Position numbers and translations under genes: made by a program | Shown here: one piece after another, positions 18,148 through 28,356 of the stretch | How the letters are laid out: every line of letters begins with the position of its first letter | Numbering within the stretch: the stretch's first letter is position 1 | The notes under the pieces: model-generated | What the model saw: the letters and a program-made list of their open reading frames with translations, nothing else | The model's database searches: none | What the model was told of the DNA's origin: nothing | Source: Flavobacterium silvisoli | Lineage (GTDB): Bacteria > Bacteroidota > Bacteroidia > Flavobacteriales > Flavobacteriaceae | Assembly: GCF_004329815.1 (NCBI RefSeq) | Contig: NZ_SJPE01000003.1 | Location: 62,001-126,000, forward strand | DNA length: 64,000 nt | Direction: 5' to 3'

Positions 18148-21120
18148 TTAGTTACCGTGTCTTTTTTCGATATCTTCAATATCTGCTTTACCCATGGTAT
18201 CAACTAATACCGGCGTTGCAATGAATAATGAAGAGTAAGTACCGATTATAATACCGATTAACATGGCAAAGATAAATCCTCTGATAGATTCCCCACCGAA
18301 GATAAACATGATTAACAATACCATAATCATCGTCAATGAAGTATTCAATGTTCTTGACAAAGTAGTGTTAATAGAGGCATTTACCACGTCTTTAAAGTGA
18401 CCTTTGCTGTCACCGGCCAAGAACTCACGGATACGGTCAAATACGATTACGGTGTCGTTCATTGAGTAACCGATAACCGTCAGAATAGCCGCAATGAAGT
18501 GCTGATCCATCTCCATGTGGAACGGTGCGTATTTGTATCCTATTGAATAAACTCCCAGTACAAAGATTACATCATGAAATACAGCTGCAATAGCTCCTAA
18601 TGAATATTGCCATTTGCGGAATGAAATCACTAGGTACAAACCTACGATTATCATAGCTCCGATAACGGCCCAGAAAGAGTTGGTTTTAATATCGGCTGAA
18701 ATGGCTGCTCCTACCTTAGAAGCCTGCAATACTCCGATTTTTTTTCCATCGTAAGTGTTGATGAATTTTTCGTAAGTTACATTCGGGCTGAAGTATTTTT
18801 TCAGACCGTTGTACAACTTCTCATTTACTTCTTTATCAACTTCTACTCCTTCTTCTTTGATTTTGTATTTGGTTGTAATTTTCAACTGATCATCATCTCC
18901 AAAAACTTTAGCCTCAACACCGGTTCCAAAAGCAGCAGACAATTCATCTGACACCTGCGTAGCTTCTACCGGTTTTTCAAATTTCACTTGGAAAGTTCTA
19001 CCTCCCACGAAATCAACCCCTTCATCCAATCCGTTGAAATAAAAAGTAATACAACTAAGTACCACAACTGTAGAGGAGAAAATATAAGACCATTTTTTCA
19101 CCCCGATAAAATCAAAGTGGAAGCCGGTAAACCAGTTTTTAGTCAAATTAGTAGTAAATGTTAAGTCTCTGTTTGCAGCAATATCTCTATCAATAAAGAT
19201 TCTTGCAATAAAGATTGACGTAAACAATGAAGTAAAGATACCAATCAACAAAGTAGTAGCAAATCCTTGAATTGGACCTGTACCAAAGATGAATAAAATG
19301 GCTCCTGTCAATACGTGTGTCACGTTTGCATCGATGATAGAACGCATCGCACCTTTCCATCCATAAGAAGCCTTTACCGCTTCGGCCAATGATTTTCCTT
19401 CACGTAGTTCCTCTTTGGCTCTTTCGTAAATAATAATGTTAGCATCTACCGCCGTACCCAAAGTCAATACGATACCCGCGATACCCGGCAATGTTAAAAC
19501 AGCACCTAAACTGGCTAGGATTCCGAATAAGAATAATAAGTTTACCAACAAAGCCACGTTAGCATACCAACCGGCTCTTCCGTAGTAGAACACCATCCAC
19601 AAACACACCAATAACAATCCTACTAATGATGACGTGGTACCGGCATCGATAGCTTTTTGACCCAATGACGGACCTACCACTTCTGATTGTACAATTTCGG
19701 CAGCAGCAGGCAATTTACCCGCTCTCAATACGTTGGCTAAATCTTTAGTTTCAGTAACATTGAAGTTTCCTGAAATTTCAGATCTTCCACCCGCAATTGG
19801 TCCTGAAGTTACACCCGGTGCAGAATACACCATGTCATCTAGTGCAATAGCGATAAAGCTTTTTTGAGTATAAGCTCTTCCTGTTAATTCTTCCCAAACT
19901 TTAGCTCCCTGACCATTCATTTGCATAGACACAGCCGGTTTACCCATTTGGTCAAATGTATCTCTGGCGTCAACAATCACACCGCCACTTAGTGGAGCTG
20001 TATTGTCTCTGTTTCCTTTTAACGCATATAAGTCAACTGTTTCAGTCTCTTTTTTCGTTTTTTCATCAACCTTTACATCCGGTTTTCCCCAAACAAATTT
20101 TGCATAACGCTTATCTGCCGGTAATAAGGAACGAATTTCAGGTCTTTTCAAATATCCGTTGATTGCTGCGGTATCTTTGGTAGAAGCAATAACTAAAACC
20201 GGTCCACCTCCTTGAGAGATGAATTTGTCAAACAAAGGATTGTTTCCTTTTTTAGTAGCCGTTGAATCTTTTTCTTTATCTGTCAATAATTTACTGATAG
20301 AGTCAGTTGGTTTAGCAGCTGCTGCTTTTTCTTCCGGTTTTACGGTTGCTTTCAAAGCTTCGTTGGCCGAACCTAAGAAGCCCATCATTTCTTCTGCTTT
20401 GTATGTTTCCCAGAATTCTAATTCTGCTTTGCTTGATACCAATTTCTTGATACGGTCAACATCTTTAGCTCCTGGTAACTCGATTAATATTCTACCGGTT
20501 TGTCCTAATTTGGCAATGTTTGGTTGGGTTACACCAAATTTATCAATACGGCTTCTCAATACACCAAAAGCCGATTCAACTGATTCGTCAACTTTTTTAG
20601 CTAATACTTTTTTAACTTGTGCATCAGACATGTTAAAATCAATTTCTCCCTGAAGGTTTCGGTTTGCGAAAATATCCGGAGAAGCTAATTTTACTGATCC
20701 TGCTGACGCTTTATCGAATGCTTCGAAGAAAGCATCTAAGTATGATTGATTTCCTTGTCTGTTTTGAGTCGCATCAACTAATGCTTTATTGAATACAGGA
20801 TTTTTAGAATTGTTTGATAATTGTACCAATACGTCTTTAACCGAAATCTGAAGAATTACGTTAATTCCTCCTTCAAGGTCAAGACCTTTGTTGATTTGCT
20901 TATCCTTTACTTCATTGTACGTAAACTCCGTGAATCCTAAATTGAAAACTTTTTCTTTCCCGATGGAATCAAGATATTTGATTTCTTTTTCAGGATTTCC
21001 CCCGGCAAAAGCTTTCGCATCATTTTTTACTTTATTGGCCACAAATGTGAATGAAAGTTGGTAGATGCTTACCAATGCAAATAGAATTGCGAAAAATTTA
21101 ACTAGTCCTTTATTCTGCAT
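18148..21120 (-). CDS. secDF: Protein translocase subunit SecDF (fused)
   Basis: SecDF uses the proton gradient to pull preproteins out of SecYEG on the periplasmic side. The 990-residue fusion has an N-terminal TM at about 8-28, the SecD motif DLEGG at 81-85, a long periplasmic P1 domain with a charged insertion around residues 250-310 (rich in Lys, Ala and Asp), a TM bundle with GTAVDANIIIYER, and a SecF half starting near WFTGFHFDFIG with GYSMNDTVIVFDRIRE. Fused SecDF of about 1000 residues is usual in Bacteroidota. It is a single-gene unit. Confidence 0.96.
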   Translation of the reverse strand: MQNKGLVKFFAILFALVSIYQLSFTFVANKVKNDAKAFAGGNPEKEIKYLDSIGKEKVFNLGFTEFTYNEVKDKQINKGLDLEGGINVILQISVKDVLVQLSNNSKNPVFNKALVDATQNRQGNQSYLDAFFEAFDKASAGSVKLASPDIFANRNLQGEIDFNMSDAQVKKVLAKKVDESVESAFGVLRSRIDKFGVTQPNIAKLGQTGRILIELPGAKDVDRIKKLVSSKAELEFWETYKAEEMMGFLGSANEALKATVKPEEKAAAAKPTDSISKLLTDKEKDSTATKKGNNPLFDKFISQGGGPVLVIASTKDTAAINGYLKRPEIRSLLPADKRYAKFVWGKPDVKVDEKTKKETETVDLYALKGNRDNTAPLSGGVIVDARDTFDQMGKPAVSMQMNGQGAKVWEELTGRAYTQKSFIAIALDDMVYSAPGVTSGPIAGGRSEISGNFNVTETKDLANVLRAGKLPAAAEIVQSEVVGPSLGQKAIDAGTTSSLVGLLLVCLWMVFYYGRAGWYANVALLVNLLFLFGILASLGAVLTLPGIAGIVLTLGTAVDANIIIYERAKEELREGKSLAEAVKASYGWKGAMRSIIDANVTHVLTGAILFIFGTGPIQGFATTLLIGIFTSLFTSIFIARIFIDRDIAANRDLTFTTNLTKNWFTGFHFDFIGVKKWSYIFSSTVVVLSCITFYFNGLDEGVDFVGGRTFQVKFEKPVEATQVSDELSAAFGTGVEAKVFGDDDQLKITTKYKIKEEGVEVDKEVNEKLYNGLKKYFSPNVTYEKFINTYDGKKIGVLQASKVGAAISADIKTNSFWAVIGAMIIVGLYLVISFRKWQYSLGAIAAVFHDVIFVLGVYSIGYKYAPFHMEMDQHFIAAILTVIGYSMNDTVIVFDRIREFLAGDSKGHFKDVVNASINTTLSRTLNTSLTMIMVLLIMFIFGGESIRGFIFAMLIGIIIGTYSSLFIATPVLVDTMGKADIEDIEKRHGN

Positions 21121-21591
21121 TATTACTAAAAATTAATTAATTCTTGTTTTGTGTTAGCGTTCGCATTAAAAACAAAACCCTTGAAATTCAAAGCATTATA
21201 AGCTAAAGCACTGAATTTACAACCAATCTGTTATTTTTTGAAACGTGCAAATATATAATTCTATACAAGATTAACCAATTATTTGCTGATTAATATCAAA
21301 AAAAACACTGCAAAAAAACATCTGCTTAAAAATTAGGAACTATTATTAAAGAATAGTCAAAATTGAACGGATGAAATTACCATTTAGCTAATTTTTTAAT
21401 TTTTAAATATCAAATTCACAATTCATTCGATTTCGCTTTGTACAACAACCAAATTTCTATCATATTAATTATATTTGTCATCGCAAAAAAAAAATCAAAA
21501 CAACACCCGCTGTTTTTTATAGTCAGAATAGTATTCAGACCAATTAATCGATTCAACTTGACTCAACGCAGCGGAATAAAACCTCAACAAT
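21121..21591. other. Intergenic region between divergent secDF and icd
   Basis: This 471-bp A+T-rich stretch holds no credible reading frame, tRNA or hairpin terminator that I can see. It must contain both promoters. Only the icd-side -7 box at 21470 is recognisable. The leader of icd would be over 100 bases long. Confidence 0.6.
21470..21477 (+). promoter_or_regulatory. -7 box candidate for icd
   Basis: TATATTTG fits TAnnTTTG. It lies 114 bases before the ATG at 21592 and has no clear -33 partner at the usual distance, so it is a weak candidate. Confidence 0.4.
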
Positions 21592-22815
21592 ATGACAAAA
21601 ATTAAAGTAGCTAATCCGGTGGTAGAAATCGATGGCGATGAAATGACACGAATTATCTGGAGCTTTATTAAAGAACAATTAATCCTTCCTTATTTAGATT
21701 TAGACATCAAATATTACGATTTAGGAATTGAGAGCCGTGAAGCCACCAAAGACCAAATTACAATTGACTCAGCCGAAGCCATTAAAAAATACAACGTGGG
21801 AATCAAATGTGCCACTATCACTCCGGACGAAGAAAGAGTAAAAGAATTCAATCTTTCGGAAATGTGGAAATCCCCTAACGGAACCATTCGTAACATCGTA
21901 GGCGGAACGGTTTTCCGTGAACCTATCATCATGAGCAATGTGCCGCGTTATGTACAAGGTTGGACCAAGCCAATTGTCATTGGCCGTCATGCTTTTGGAG
22001 ACCAATACAAAGCTACAGACAAAGTAATCAAAGGAAAAGGAACTTTAACGATGTCATTTACTAATGAAGCCGGTGAAACCACTGAATGGAAAGTATACGA
22101 TTTTAAAGGAGATGGTGTTGCTATGTCTATGTACAACACTGACGAAAGCATCTACGGATTTGCTCACTCTTCGTTCCAAATGGCATTGACCAAAAAATGG
22201 CCTTTATACCTTTCGACTAAAAATACGATTCTTAAAGCCTACGACGGAAGATTTAAAGACATCTTCGAAGAAGTATACCAACAACACTACAAAGCGCAAT
22301 TTGATGCTATCGGAATTACTTACGAACACCGTTTGATTGACGACATGGTCGCTTCGGCTATGAAATGGAACGGCGGATTTGTTTGGGCTTGTAAAAACTA
22401 CGATGGTGATGTACAATCGGACACGGTAGCTCAAGGATTCGGTTCGTTGGGCTTAATGACTTCGGTATTGGTAACTCCGGATGGAAAAACTGTAGAAGCC
22501 GAAGCCGCACACGGAACCGTAACCCGTCATTACCGCGAACACCAAAAAGGAAGAAAAACATCAACTAATCCTATTGCTTCCATCTTTGCCTGGACTCGTG
22601 GTTTAGAGCATCGAGGAAAATTAGACAACAACCAGGAATTAATTAAGTTCTGTAATACCTTAGAGCAGGTTTGTATCGAAACGGTTGAAAGCGGAAAAAT
22701 GACCAAAGACTTAGCCATGTTAGTAAAACCGGAAGGTTTAACAGAGGCTGATTATTTGACAACTGAAGACTTTTTACAAGCATTAAAAACAAACTTAGAT
22801 AAAAAACTGGCTTAA
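21592..22815 (+). CDS. icd: NADP-dependent isocitrate dehydrogenase (eukaryote-like dimeric type)
   Basis: The enzyme converts isocitrate to 2-oxoglutarate in the TCA cycle, making NADPH. The 407-residue protein has [32 protein letters not shown], the [12 protein letters not shown] segment and [16 protein letters not shown] near the coenzyme site, all characteristic of the type II IDHs shared with mitochondria and cytosol. It is distinct from E. coli Icd. It is a single gene followed by a strong terminator. Confidence 0.95.
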   Translation: MTKIKVANPVVEIDGDEMTRIIWSFIKEQLILPYLDLDIKYYDLGIESREATKDQITIDSAEAIKKYNVGIKCATITPDEERVKEFNLSEMWKSPNGTIRNIVGGTVFREPIIMSNVPRYVQGWTKPIVIGRHAFGDQYKATDKVIKGKGTLTMSFTNEAGETTEWKVYDFKGDGVAMSMYNTDESIYGFAHSSFQMALTKKWPLYLSTKNTILKAYDGRFKDIFEEVYQQHYKAQFDAIGITYEHRLIDDMVASAMKWNGGFVWACKNYDGDVQSDTVAQGFGSLGLMTSVLVTPDGKTVEAEAAHGTVTRHYREHQKGRKTSTNPIASIFAWTRGLEHRGKLDNNQELIKFCNTLEQVCIETVESGKMTKDLAMLVKPEGLTEADYLTTEDFLQALKTNLDKKLA

Positions 22816-22835
22816 TTTTTTAAGTCTGTCCCAAT

Positions 22836-22863
22836 AAAAAAGCGACCTAATGGTCGCTTTTTT
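22836..22863. terminator. Bidirectional terminator between icd and the secreted-protein gene
   Basis: AAAAAAGCGACC / GGTCGCTTTTTT with a TAAT loop. The stop of the minus-strand gene (22862) falls in its tail. Confidence 0.9.
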
Positions 22864-23563
22864 ATTTTTCTTCCTGCTGCAATTGCAATTCAATTCCTTT
22901 TACTTTCCTGATTTTAACAATTGCGTTATATCCGGTATTGAGTGCCCATTTTTGATTGGTCACCACTACTTCATGTCCGTCATAAAAAACAAACTGACCG
23001 GTATTAGGAAATAATTCTCCGGTATTGAGCGCTTGAATTTTAATGGTATTCAAGCCTTCTTTCAATTCAAGCTTATACTTTTTCATTCCCGACTCTAAAT
23101 ATATGGCCGGTACCACTATTTGGTCGTTGAGCCAAATACTCACATTATCCCCATCAATAGCTCCGTAATCGCGGCAAGCAATGCTTATATTAAAAGTCGT
23201 GACCGTGTATTCACCCAAAAACATGTCACTGTTGACAATTTCTCTCGAAACCCCTTCCTGCTTCATCATATCATTCATCTTTTCGGTATATGCCTTGGCC
23301 GGATTTTCAAACTGGGGTTTGTTATCCATGACGCTTTTCTCTTCTTCGGGCTGTTTTTTTAAGAGTGAAACACTTTCGGTTAATTTATCTTTTTTGTCAA
23401 AAATACTCGGATAAGTAATGGTCTTGGATGATGTGGGAGCTATTGTACCCGAACTGTTGGTAACCGGAGCAATCTTAATCGTTTTTTTGGGCAACTCAAA
23501 CTGAGAAAACCCTTTGAAGGACAAGAATAAAAACAGCATCAAAAATCCGGGACTTTTCATCAT
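22862..23563 (-). CDS. Secreted protein of unknown function
   Basis: The start MMKSPGFLMLFLFLSFKGFSQ is a signal peptide; a TTG two codons upstream is less likely. After a Lys/Ser-rich linker and a helical part, the last 120 residues form a beta-rich domain with RDYGAIDGDNVSIWLNDQ, ESGMKKYKLELKEGLN and IKIQALNTGELFPNTGQF. This looks like a jelly-roll or carbohydrate-binding type domain that recurs in flavobacterial secreted proteins. No catalytic motif is seen. It is a single gene. Confidence 0.7.
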   Translation of the reverse strand: MMKSPGFLMLFLFLSFKGFSQFELPKKTIKIAPVTNSSGTIAPTSSKTITYPSIFDKKDKLTESVSLLKKQPEEEKSVMDNKPQFENPAKAYTEKMNDMMKQEGVSREIVNSDMFLGEYTVTTFNISIACRDYGAIDGDNVSIWLNDQIVVPAIYLESGMKKYKLELKEGLNTIKIQALNTGELFPNTGQFVFYDGHEVVVTNQKWALNTGYNAIVKIRKVKGIELQLQQEEK

Positions 23564-23674
23564 TAACAAATTGATGGTGTAAAAATATTCAAATTATAAA
23601 CATCCCAACTTTTTAATTAACCAAAGCTTAACAGATTTTAAACAGCTGCAGATTAAAAGAACAATAATCTACCG

Positions 23675-23682
23675 TATTTTTG
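23675..23682 (+). promoter_or_regulatory. -7 box candidate for the TonB receptor-DUF4249 operon
   Basis: TATTTTTG fits TAnnTTTG. It would give a leader of about 145 bases to the chosen start at 23833. Confidence 0.35.
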
Positions 23683-23832
23683 AAAAAATAAAAAATCACA
23701 ACTCCCAAATCAATGCTGGTGGCCGCAACTTTTTGGAATCTTTTGCATCTGCATCAAAAAAAAAGCATAAAGACGGTAACATTTAACCAATTGCATCGTC
23801 AAATGCGCAATCAAAATAAAATCATCAATTCA

Positions 23833-26238
23833 ATGCAAACCAAGATCAAACTGTTGTTGCTTTTTTTAGCGACAACATTTTCCTATGCGCAAGGCACAGG
23901 TAACAATGAATTTTTAAAAGAAAAATTCACCCTCAGTGGCACCATCACCGATGCCAAAACAAATGAAACCCTTATTGGTGTAAATATTTTTATCCCTGAA
24001 AAAAAAGTTGGGATTACAACCAATGAATACGGTTTCTATTCTATTACACTTCCCAAAGGGACCTATCAAATTCAAATTAGCTACATGGGATATGAAACGA
24101 TAGAAGAAACTATTTCACTGACCAAAGACCTTAAAAAAAACTATGCCTTAACCGAAACCGGAGAGCAGTTAGAAGAAGTGGTCATCACCGAAAAAACAAC
24201 CACTAACACCCGCAAACCCGAAATGAGCGTTAACAAACTCTCAATCGCAACCATCAAAAAAATACCGGTGGTTTTGGGCGAAGTTGATGTATTAAAATCG
24301 TTACTGACTTTACCGGGCGTAACCAATGCCGGCGAAGGACAGTCGGGGTTCAACGTGCGTGGCGGTGGAGCGGACCAAAATTTAATTTTGCTCGACGAAG
24401 CGACCATTTTTAATTCTTCTCACGTTTTCGGGTTCTTTTCGGTTTTCAATCCCGATGCCATCAAAGATTTAAAACTGTACAAAGGCGGTATCCCATCGCG
24501 TTTTGGCGGGAGAGTCTCATCGGTTTTAGACATTTACCAAAAAGACGGCAACAGCAACAAATTCAGCATGAACGGAGGTATCGGCCTCATCTCAAGTCGT
24601 TTGCTGGCCGAAGGCCCTATCGTAAAAGACCGAGGTTCGTTCCTTTTTGCCGGACGTGCTTCTTATGCCCATTTGTTCCTGAAATTATCGAACAATAAAA
24701 ATTCGGCTTATTTCTACGATTTGAATACCAAAATGAATTACAAACTCAACGCCAACAACAACATGTTCCTTTCGGGTTATTTTGGACGCGACGTTTTCAG
24801 CCTGAATGACAGTTTTATCAATACTTACGGCAATGCCACGTTAAACCTGCGTTGGAATCATTTGTTTTCGGATAAATTATTCTCCAATTTATCTTTGATT
24901 TACAGCGATTACTATTACGGTTTGGACCTGAATCTTTTAGGATTCTTATGGAATTCGGGCATCAAAAACTACAACATCAAATACGATTTCAGACATTATG
25001 TAACCGATAAAATCAAACTCAACTATGGTGTAAGCGGTATTTATTACGATTTCAATCCGGGAACAATCGAACCGTCAGAAACCAGCTCGGGAATTAATTA
25101 CAAACAATTGGAAAAGAAATATGCTTTTGAACCGTCCATTTATATAGATGCTGAACAAAAAATCACCAAAGCCCTTTCTGTTTCTTACGGTTTGCGCTAC
25201 AGTCAGTTTTACCGTTTGGGAAGCTCAACCGTAAATCTGTATGCCAATGATGAGGCAGTGGTTTTCAATTCGGATTTACAACTTTATGAGAAAGGCACTC
25301 CGATTGACACGAAATATTACGGCCACAACAAGATCATGAAAAGTTTTGCCAATTTGGAGCCGCGCTTTGCAGCGTCTTATCAGTTAGACGACAACCAATC
25401 GGTTAAAGCCAGTTACAACCGTATGACGCAATACCTGCAATTGATTTCGAATACCGCATCGCCAACGCCTTTAGATGTGTGGACGCCAAGTGACAAATAC
25501 ATTAAACCGCAAATTGCCGACCAAGTAGCGCTTGGCTATTTCCGAAATTTCAAAGACGATAAGTACTCCCTTGAGGTGGAAACTTTTTATAAAAAAGTAA
25601 AAAACCGAATTGATTACATAGACGGAGCTGATTTGATTGCTAATGAAGCCTTGGAACAAGTGATTTTAAATGGCGAAATGAGAGCTTACGGCTTGGAAAT
25701 CTTATTGCGAAAAAATACCGGAAAACTCAACGGCTGGATCGCTTATACTCTCTCTAAATCCCAACAGAGAACTCCGGGCAGAACCCCTCAAGAAACCGGA
25801 ATCAACAACGGAGCCTGGTACAATTCGGGGTATGACAAATTGCACAATTTATCGGTGACCAGTTCTTATAACTGGAACCCGAAATGGAGTTTTGGAGCGA
25901 ACTTCGTGTTGCAATCGGGGCAGCCGGTGACCCATCCTAACGGACAATACCAGTACGGTGACGACGGCGAAACAATAACCATCCCAAGTTACGGTTTGCG
26001 AAACGGAGACCGCTTACCGGTTTACCACCATTTGGATTTATCTGCAACCTACACCCCAAAACCCAACAAGAAAAAAGGCTGGCAAAGCGAATGGGTTTTC
26101 AGTATTTACAATGTATACGGGCGTAAAAATGCGGCGTCGATTTCATTCCGACAAAACGAAACTACCGGAGCCAATGAAGCGGTTCGCTTGTCTATATTCG
26201 GAGTCGTTCCGGGTGTTAGTTATAACTTTAAATTTTAA
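23833..26238 (+). CDS. TonB-dependent receptor with carboxypeptidase-like N-terminal domain
   Basis: The start MQTKIKLLLLFLATTFSYAQ gives a signal peptide; a longer frame upstream lacks one. The 801-residue protein has a carboxypeptidase-regulatory-like domain (SGTITDAKTNETLIGVNIF to SYMGYETIEE), a plug (PGVTNAGEGQSGFNVRGGG, LDEATIFN) and a 22-strand-type barrel ending YNFKF. No STN signalling domain is present. It is followed after 4 bases by a DUF4249 lipoprotein gene, a standing pair in flavobacteria, so it probably imports an unknown nutrient with that partner. Confidence 0.92.
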   Translation: MQTKIKLLLLFLATTFSYAQGTGNNEFLKEKFTLSGTITDAKTNETLIGVNIFIPEKKVGITTNEYGFYSITLPKGTYQIQISYMGYETIEETISLTKDLKKNYALTETGEQLEEVVITEKTTTNTRKPEMSVNKLSIATIKKIPVVLGEVDVLKSLLTLPGVTNAGEGQSGFNVRGGGADQNLILLDEATIFNSSHVFGFFSVFNPDAIKDLKLYKGGIPSRFGGRVSSVLDIYQKDGNSNKFSMNGGIGLISSRLLAEGPIVKDRGSFLFAGRASYAHLFLKLSNNKNSAYFYDLNTKMNYKLNANNNMFLSGYFGRDVFSLNDSFINTYGNATLNLRWNHLFSDKLFSNLSLIYSDYYYGLDLNLLGFLWNSGIKNYNIKYDFRHYVTDKIKLNYGVSGIYYDFNPGTIEPSETSSGINYKQLEKKYAFEPSIYIDAEQKITKALSVSYGLRYSQFYRLGSSTVNLYANDEAVVFNSDLQLYEKGTPIDTKYYGHNKIMKSFANLEPRFAASYQLDDNQSVKASYNRMTQYLQLISNTASPTPLDVWTPSDKYIKPQIADQVALGYFRNFKDDKYSLEVETFYKKVKNRIDYIDGADLIANEALEQVILNGEMRAYGLEILLRKNTGKLNGWIAYTLSKSQQRTPGRTPQETGINNGAWYNSGYDKLHNLSVTSSYNWNPKWSFGANFVLQSGQPVTHPNGQYQYGDDGETITIPSYGLRNGDRLPVYHHLDLSATYTPKPNKKKGWQSEWVFSIYNVYGRKNAASISFRQNETTGANEAVRLSIFGVVPGVSYNFKF

Positions 26239-26242
26239 TTCT

Positions 26243-27064
26243 ATGAAAATTCTATCCTATATATCAGCAATAATCGCGATTGTTTTCCTAAACAGTTGTG
26301 AAGATGTGGTGCATGTTGATCTAGACACCGCTGCCCCACGATTAGTCATCAATGGTTCCATTCAATGGCAGAAAGGAACTGTCGGAAACGAACAAAAAAT
26401 ACGATTAACGACCACAACAGGCTACTACGACACCGTGATTCCGAGTATTTCGGGCGCAACGGTAACCGTAACCAACAGCGACAACGTGACGTTTAACTTC
26501 ATCGAAGAAGTGCCTAATTCAGGCATTTATTTGTGTCACAATTTTGTACCCGAAATCGACAAAACGTATGTGATGACTGTGGTCTTAAACGGAGAAACGT
26601 ACACCGCTACCGAAACCCTGAAAAGCGTTGCTCCTATAACTACTATAGAACAGAAAAACGAAGGCGGTTTCAGCGGAACCGATGTCGAAATCAAAACGTT
26701 CTACAATGATCCGGGCAATGCCGACAATTTTTATATGTTCAAATACAAGTCCAGCATCAACGCTATGCCGACTTATGATGTAAGCGAAGATAAATTCTAC
26801 CAAGGCAACGAGTTTTTCGGGTACTACACGAACGAAGACATTGCGGCCGGAGACCAACTGAACATAACCATTTACGGCATTTCGAAACGGTATTTCGAAT
26901 ACATGAAAAAATTGATTTTGATTTCAATGGGCAGCGGCGGCCCGTTTTCTACCCCACCGGCTACCGTTCGGGGCAATATCGTCAATCAAACCCATCCCGA
27001 CAATTATGCTTTAGGATATTTCAATCTGTCGGAAACCGACATTAAGAATTATACCATCCAATAA
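26243..27064 (+). CDS. DUF4249-family lipoprotein, partner of the TonB receptor
   Basis: The 273-residue protein starts MKILSYISAIIAIVFLNSC with a lipobox Cys, then EDVVHVDLDTAAPRLVINGSI, the standard opening of DUF4249 proteins. The family sits in the outer membrane beside TonB receptors, much as SusD does, but its fold is different. The longer upstream frame overlaps the receptor gene and is rejected. The 4-base spacing makes it the second gene of a two-gene operon. Confidence 0.88.
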   Translation: MKILSYISAIIAIVFLNSCEDVVHVDLDTAAPRLVINGSIQWQKGTVGNEQKIRLTTTTGYYDTVIPSISGATVTVTNSDNVTFNFIEEVPNSGIYLCHNFVPEIDKTYVMTVVLNGETYTATETLKSVAPITTIEQKNEGGFSGTDVEIKTFYNDPGNADNFYMFKYKSSINAMPTYDVSEDKFYQGNEFFGYYTNEDIAAGDQLNITIYGISKRYFEYMKKLILISMGSGGPFSTPPATVRGNIVNQTHPDNYALGYFNLSETDIKNYTIQ

Positions 27065-27072
27065 AAAAAGAA

Positions 27073-27115
27073 AGGGGCACGGAGGAGCAGGTTTTATTAC
27101 TAACTTCGTGCCTCT
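27073..27115 (+). other. Hairpin between the DUF4249 and thiamine pyrophosphokinase genes
   Basis: AGGGGCACG (27073-27081) pairs with CGTGCCTCT (27107-27115) apart from one G-T pair, with a 25-base loop. AACTTTTT follows. It may end the receptor operon or sit in the leader of the next gene. It does not look like a TPP riboswitch. Confidence 0.5.
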
Positions 27116-27134
27116 AACTTTTTACAATCTGAAA

Positions 27135-27797
27135 ATGTCATCACACCACATTGTTCGCGACGATCAGGAACCGGCTTTAATCATAGCGAACGGAGAAGCC
27201 TGCAGTGCCGAATTGCTCGGACAATTATTAGAATGGTCGCCTTTGGTTATCGTTTTAGATTCAGCCATCGAGCGCGTGTTGGCGTTGGGCATCAAAGTTG
27301 ATGTGCTCCTAGGTGATTTTGATCGCGGATTTGATGCCGACTATTATAAAGAGCAGCAGTACCCCATTGAAATTGTATACGCCCCCAATCAGGACAAAAC
27401 CGATTTGGAGAAAGCTTTTGATTATTTAATCGAAAAAGGCCACAAAGCCGCCAATGTGATTTGGGCCACCGGAAGACGCGCCGATCATACCATTACCAAC
27501 CTGACCAATATCGTAGCCTATCGCCATGCGCTGAAAGTGGTTATTTTAGATGACCACTCTAAGGTATTTTTGTTGCCCAATGTTTTTGAAAAATGGTATC
27601 CCGCCGACACCATTCTGTCGTTAATCCCCATAGGAAAAGTAACCGGCATTACGACTCAGAATCTTTTTTATGCGCTGAATAACGAAGATCTGACCATAGG
27701 ATACCGCACCGGAAGCAGCAATCATGTTACCCAAGACGGCTTGGTCAGCATTACCCATACCGACGGCGATTTGCTGCTGATGGAATGTTGGGATTAA
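27135..27797 (+). CDS. Thiamine pyrophosphokinase
   Basis: The enzyme transfers pyrophosphate from ATP to thiamine to make the cofactor TPP. The 220-residue protein has the first-domain motif VDVLLGDFDRGFD, the catalytic region PNQDKTDLEKAFDYLIE, GRRADHTITNL and a C-terminal beta domain with GSSNHVTQDGLVSI. The start MSSHHIVRDD is used because an earlier ATG (27108) lies inside the upstream hairpin. It appears to be a single gene. Confidence 0.9.
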   Translation: MSSHHIVRDDQEPALIIANGEACSAELLGQLLEWSPLVIVLDSAIERVLALGIKVDVLLGDFDRGFDADYYKEQQYPIEIVYAPNQDKTDLEKAFDYLIEKGHKAANVIWATGRRADHTITNLTNIVAYRHALKVVILDDHSKVFLLPNVFEKWYPADTILSLIPIGKVTGITTQNLFYALNNEDLTIGYRTGSSNHVTQDGLVSITHTDGDLLLMECWD

Positions 27798-27929
27798 TTG
27801 CCAAGTGAGAATACAATCAAATGCAACGCACGACCAACTTATATAAAAATTAATCAAATCTTTATCTTTATTAACCGCTATCAAACTAAAATTCAACTAC
27901 TTTTATTCTGGATTTAACATTCAGAATAT

Positions 27930-28352
27930 ATGAAACGTCTGCTAACGGTTTTCTTTTTGTGCCTCAACCTGTATAGCTTTGCTCAGGAAACAGCGACCCT
28001 GCAAAACGCTTTGACCAAAGCGGCACAAGAACATAAAAAAGTACTCTTCTTCTTCTCGGGCTCGGATTGGTGCGCCCCATGTGTAAAATTCAAAAGAAAC
28101 TTTATTGATTCGGAAGATTTTAAAGCTTTTGCCACCACGCATTTGGTTGTGTTCAATGCTGATTTTCCGCGACAGAAAAAAAATGCGCTTTCCAAAACAC
28201 AAACGTCCGAAAACGAAAAACTGGCGGATCAATACAATCCGAAAGGCCTGTTTCCGTACATTATTTTGTTTGATGAAAACGGAAAAATCATTCGCAAATG
28301 GGAGGAACTGCCCGGAATTACCATCAACGAGTTTATCGACCAATTAAAATAA
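27930..28352 (+). CDS. Periplasmic thioredoxin-like protein
   Basis: The 140-residue protein has a signal peptide (MKRLLTVFFLCLNLYSFAQ) and a thioredoxin fold of the Thioredoxin_7/DsbD-gamma-like type with WCAPC (Cys48, Cys51), and the cis-Pro loop LFPYIILFDENGK. It should be an envelope thiol reductant or oxidant. It opens a tight operon: apbE follows after 4 bases, then DUF4266 and DUF3570 genes, so its partner is likely one of those proteins, possibly the Cys pair at the tail of the DUF4266 lipoprotein. Confidence 0.88.
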   Translation: MKRLLTVFFLCLNLYSFAQETATLQNALTKAAQEHKKVLFFFSGSDWCAPCVKFKRNFIDSEDFKAFATTHLVVFNADFPRQKKNALSKTQTSENEKLADQYNPKGLFPYIILFDENGKIIRKWEELPGITINEFIDQLK

Positions 28353-28356
28353 ATAT

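Noticed and set aside
27073..27134. Possible TPP riboswitch before thiamine pyrophosphokinase
   Set aside because: There is one simple hairpin but none of the conserved THI-element sequence blocks, and the leader is too short.
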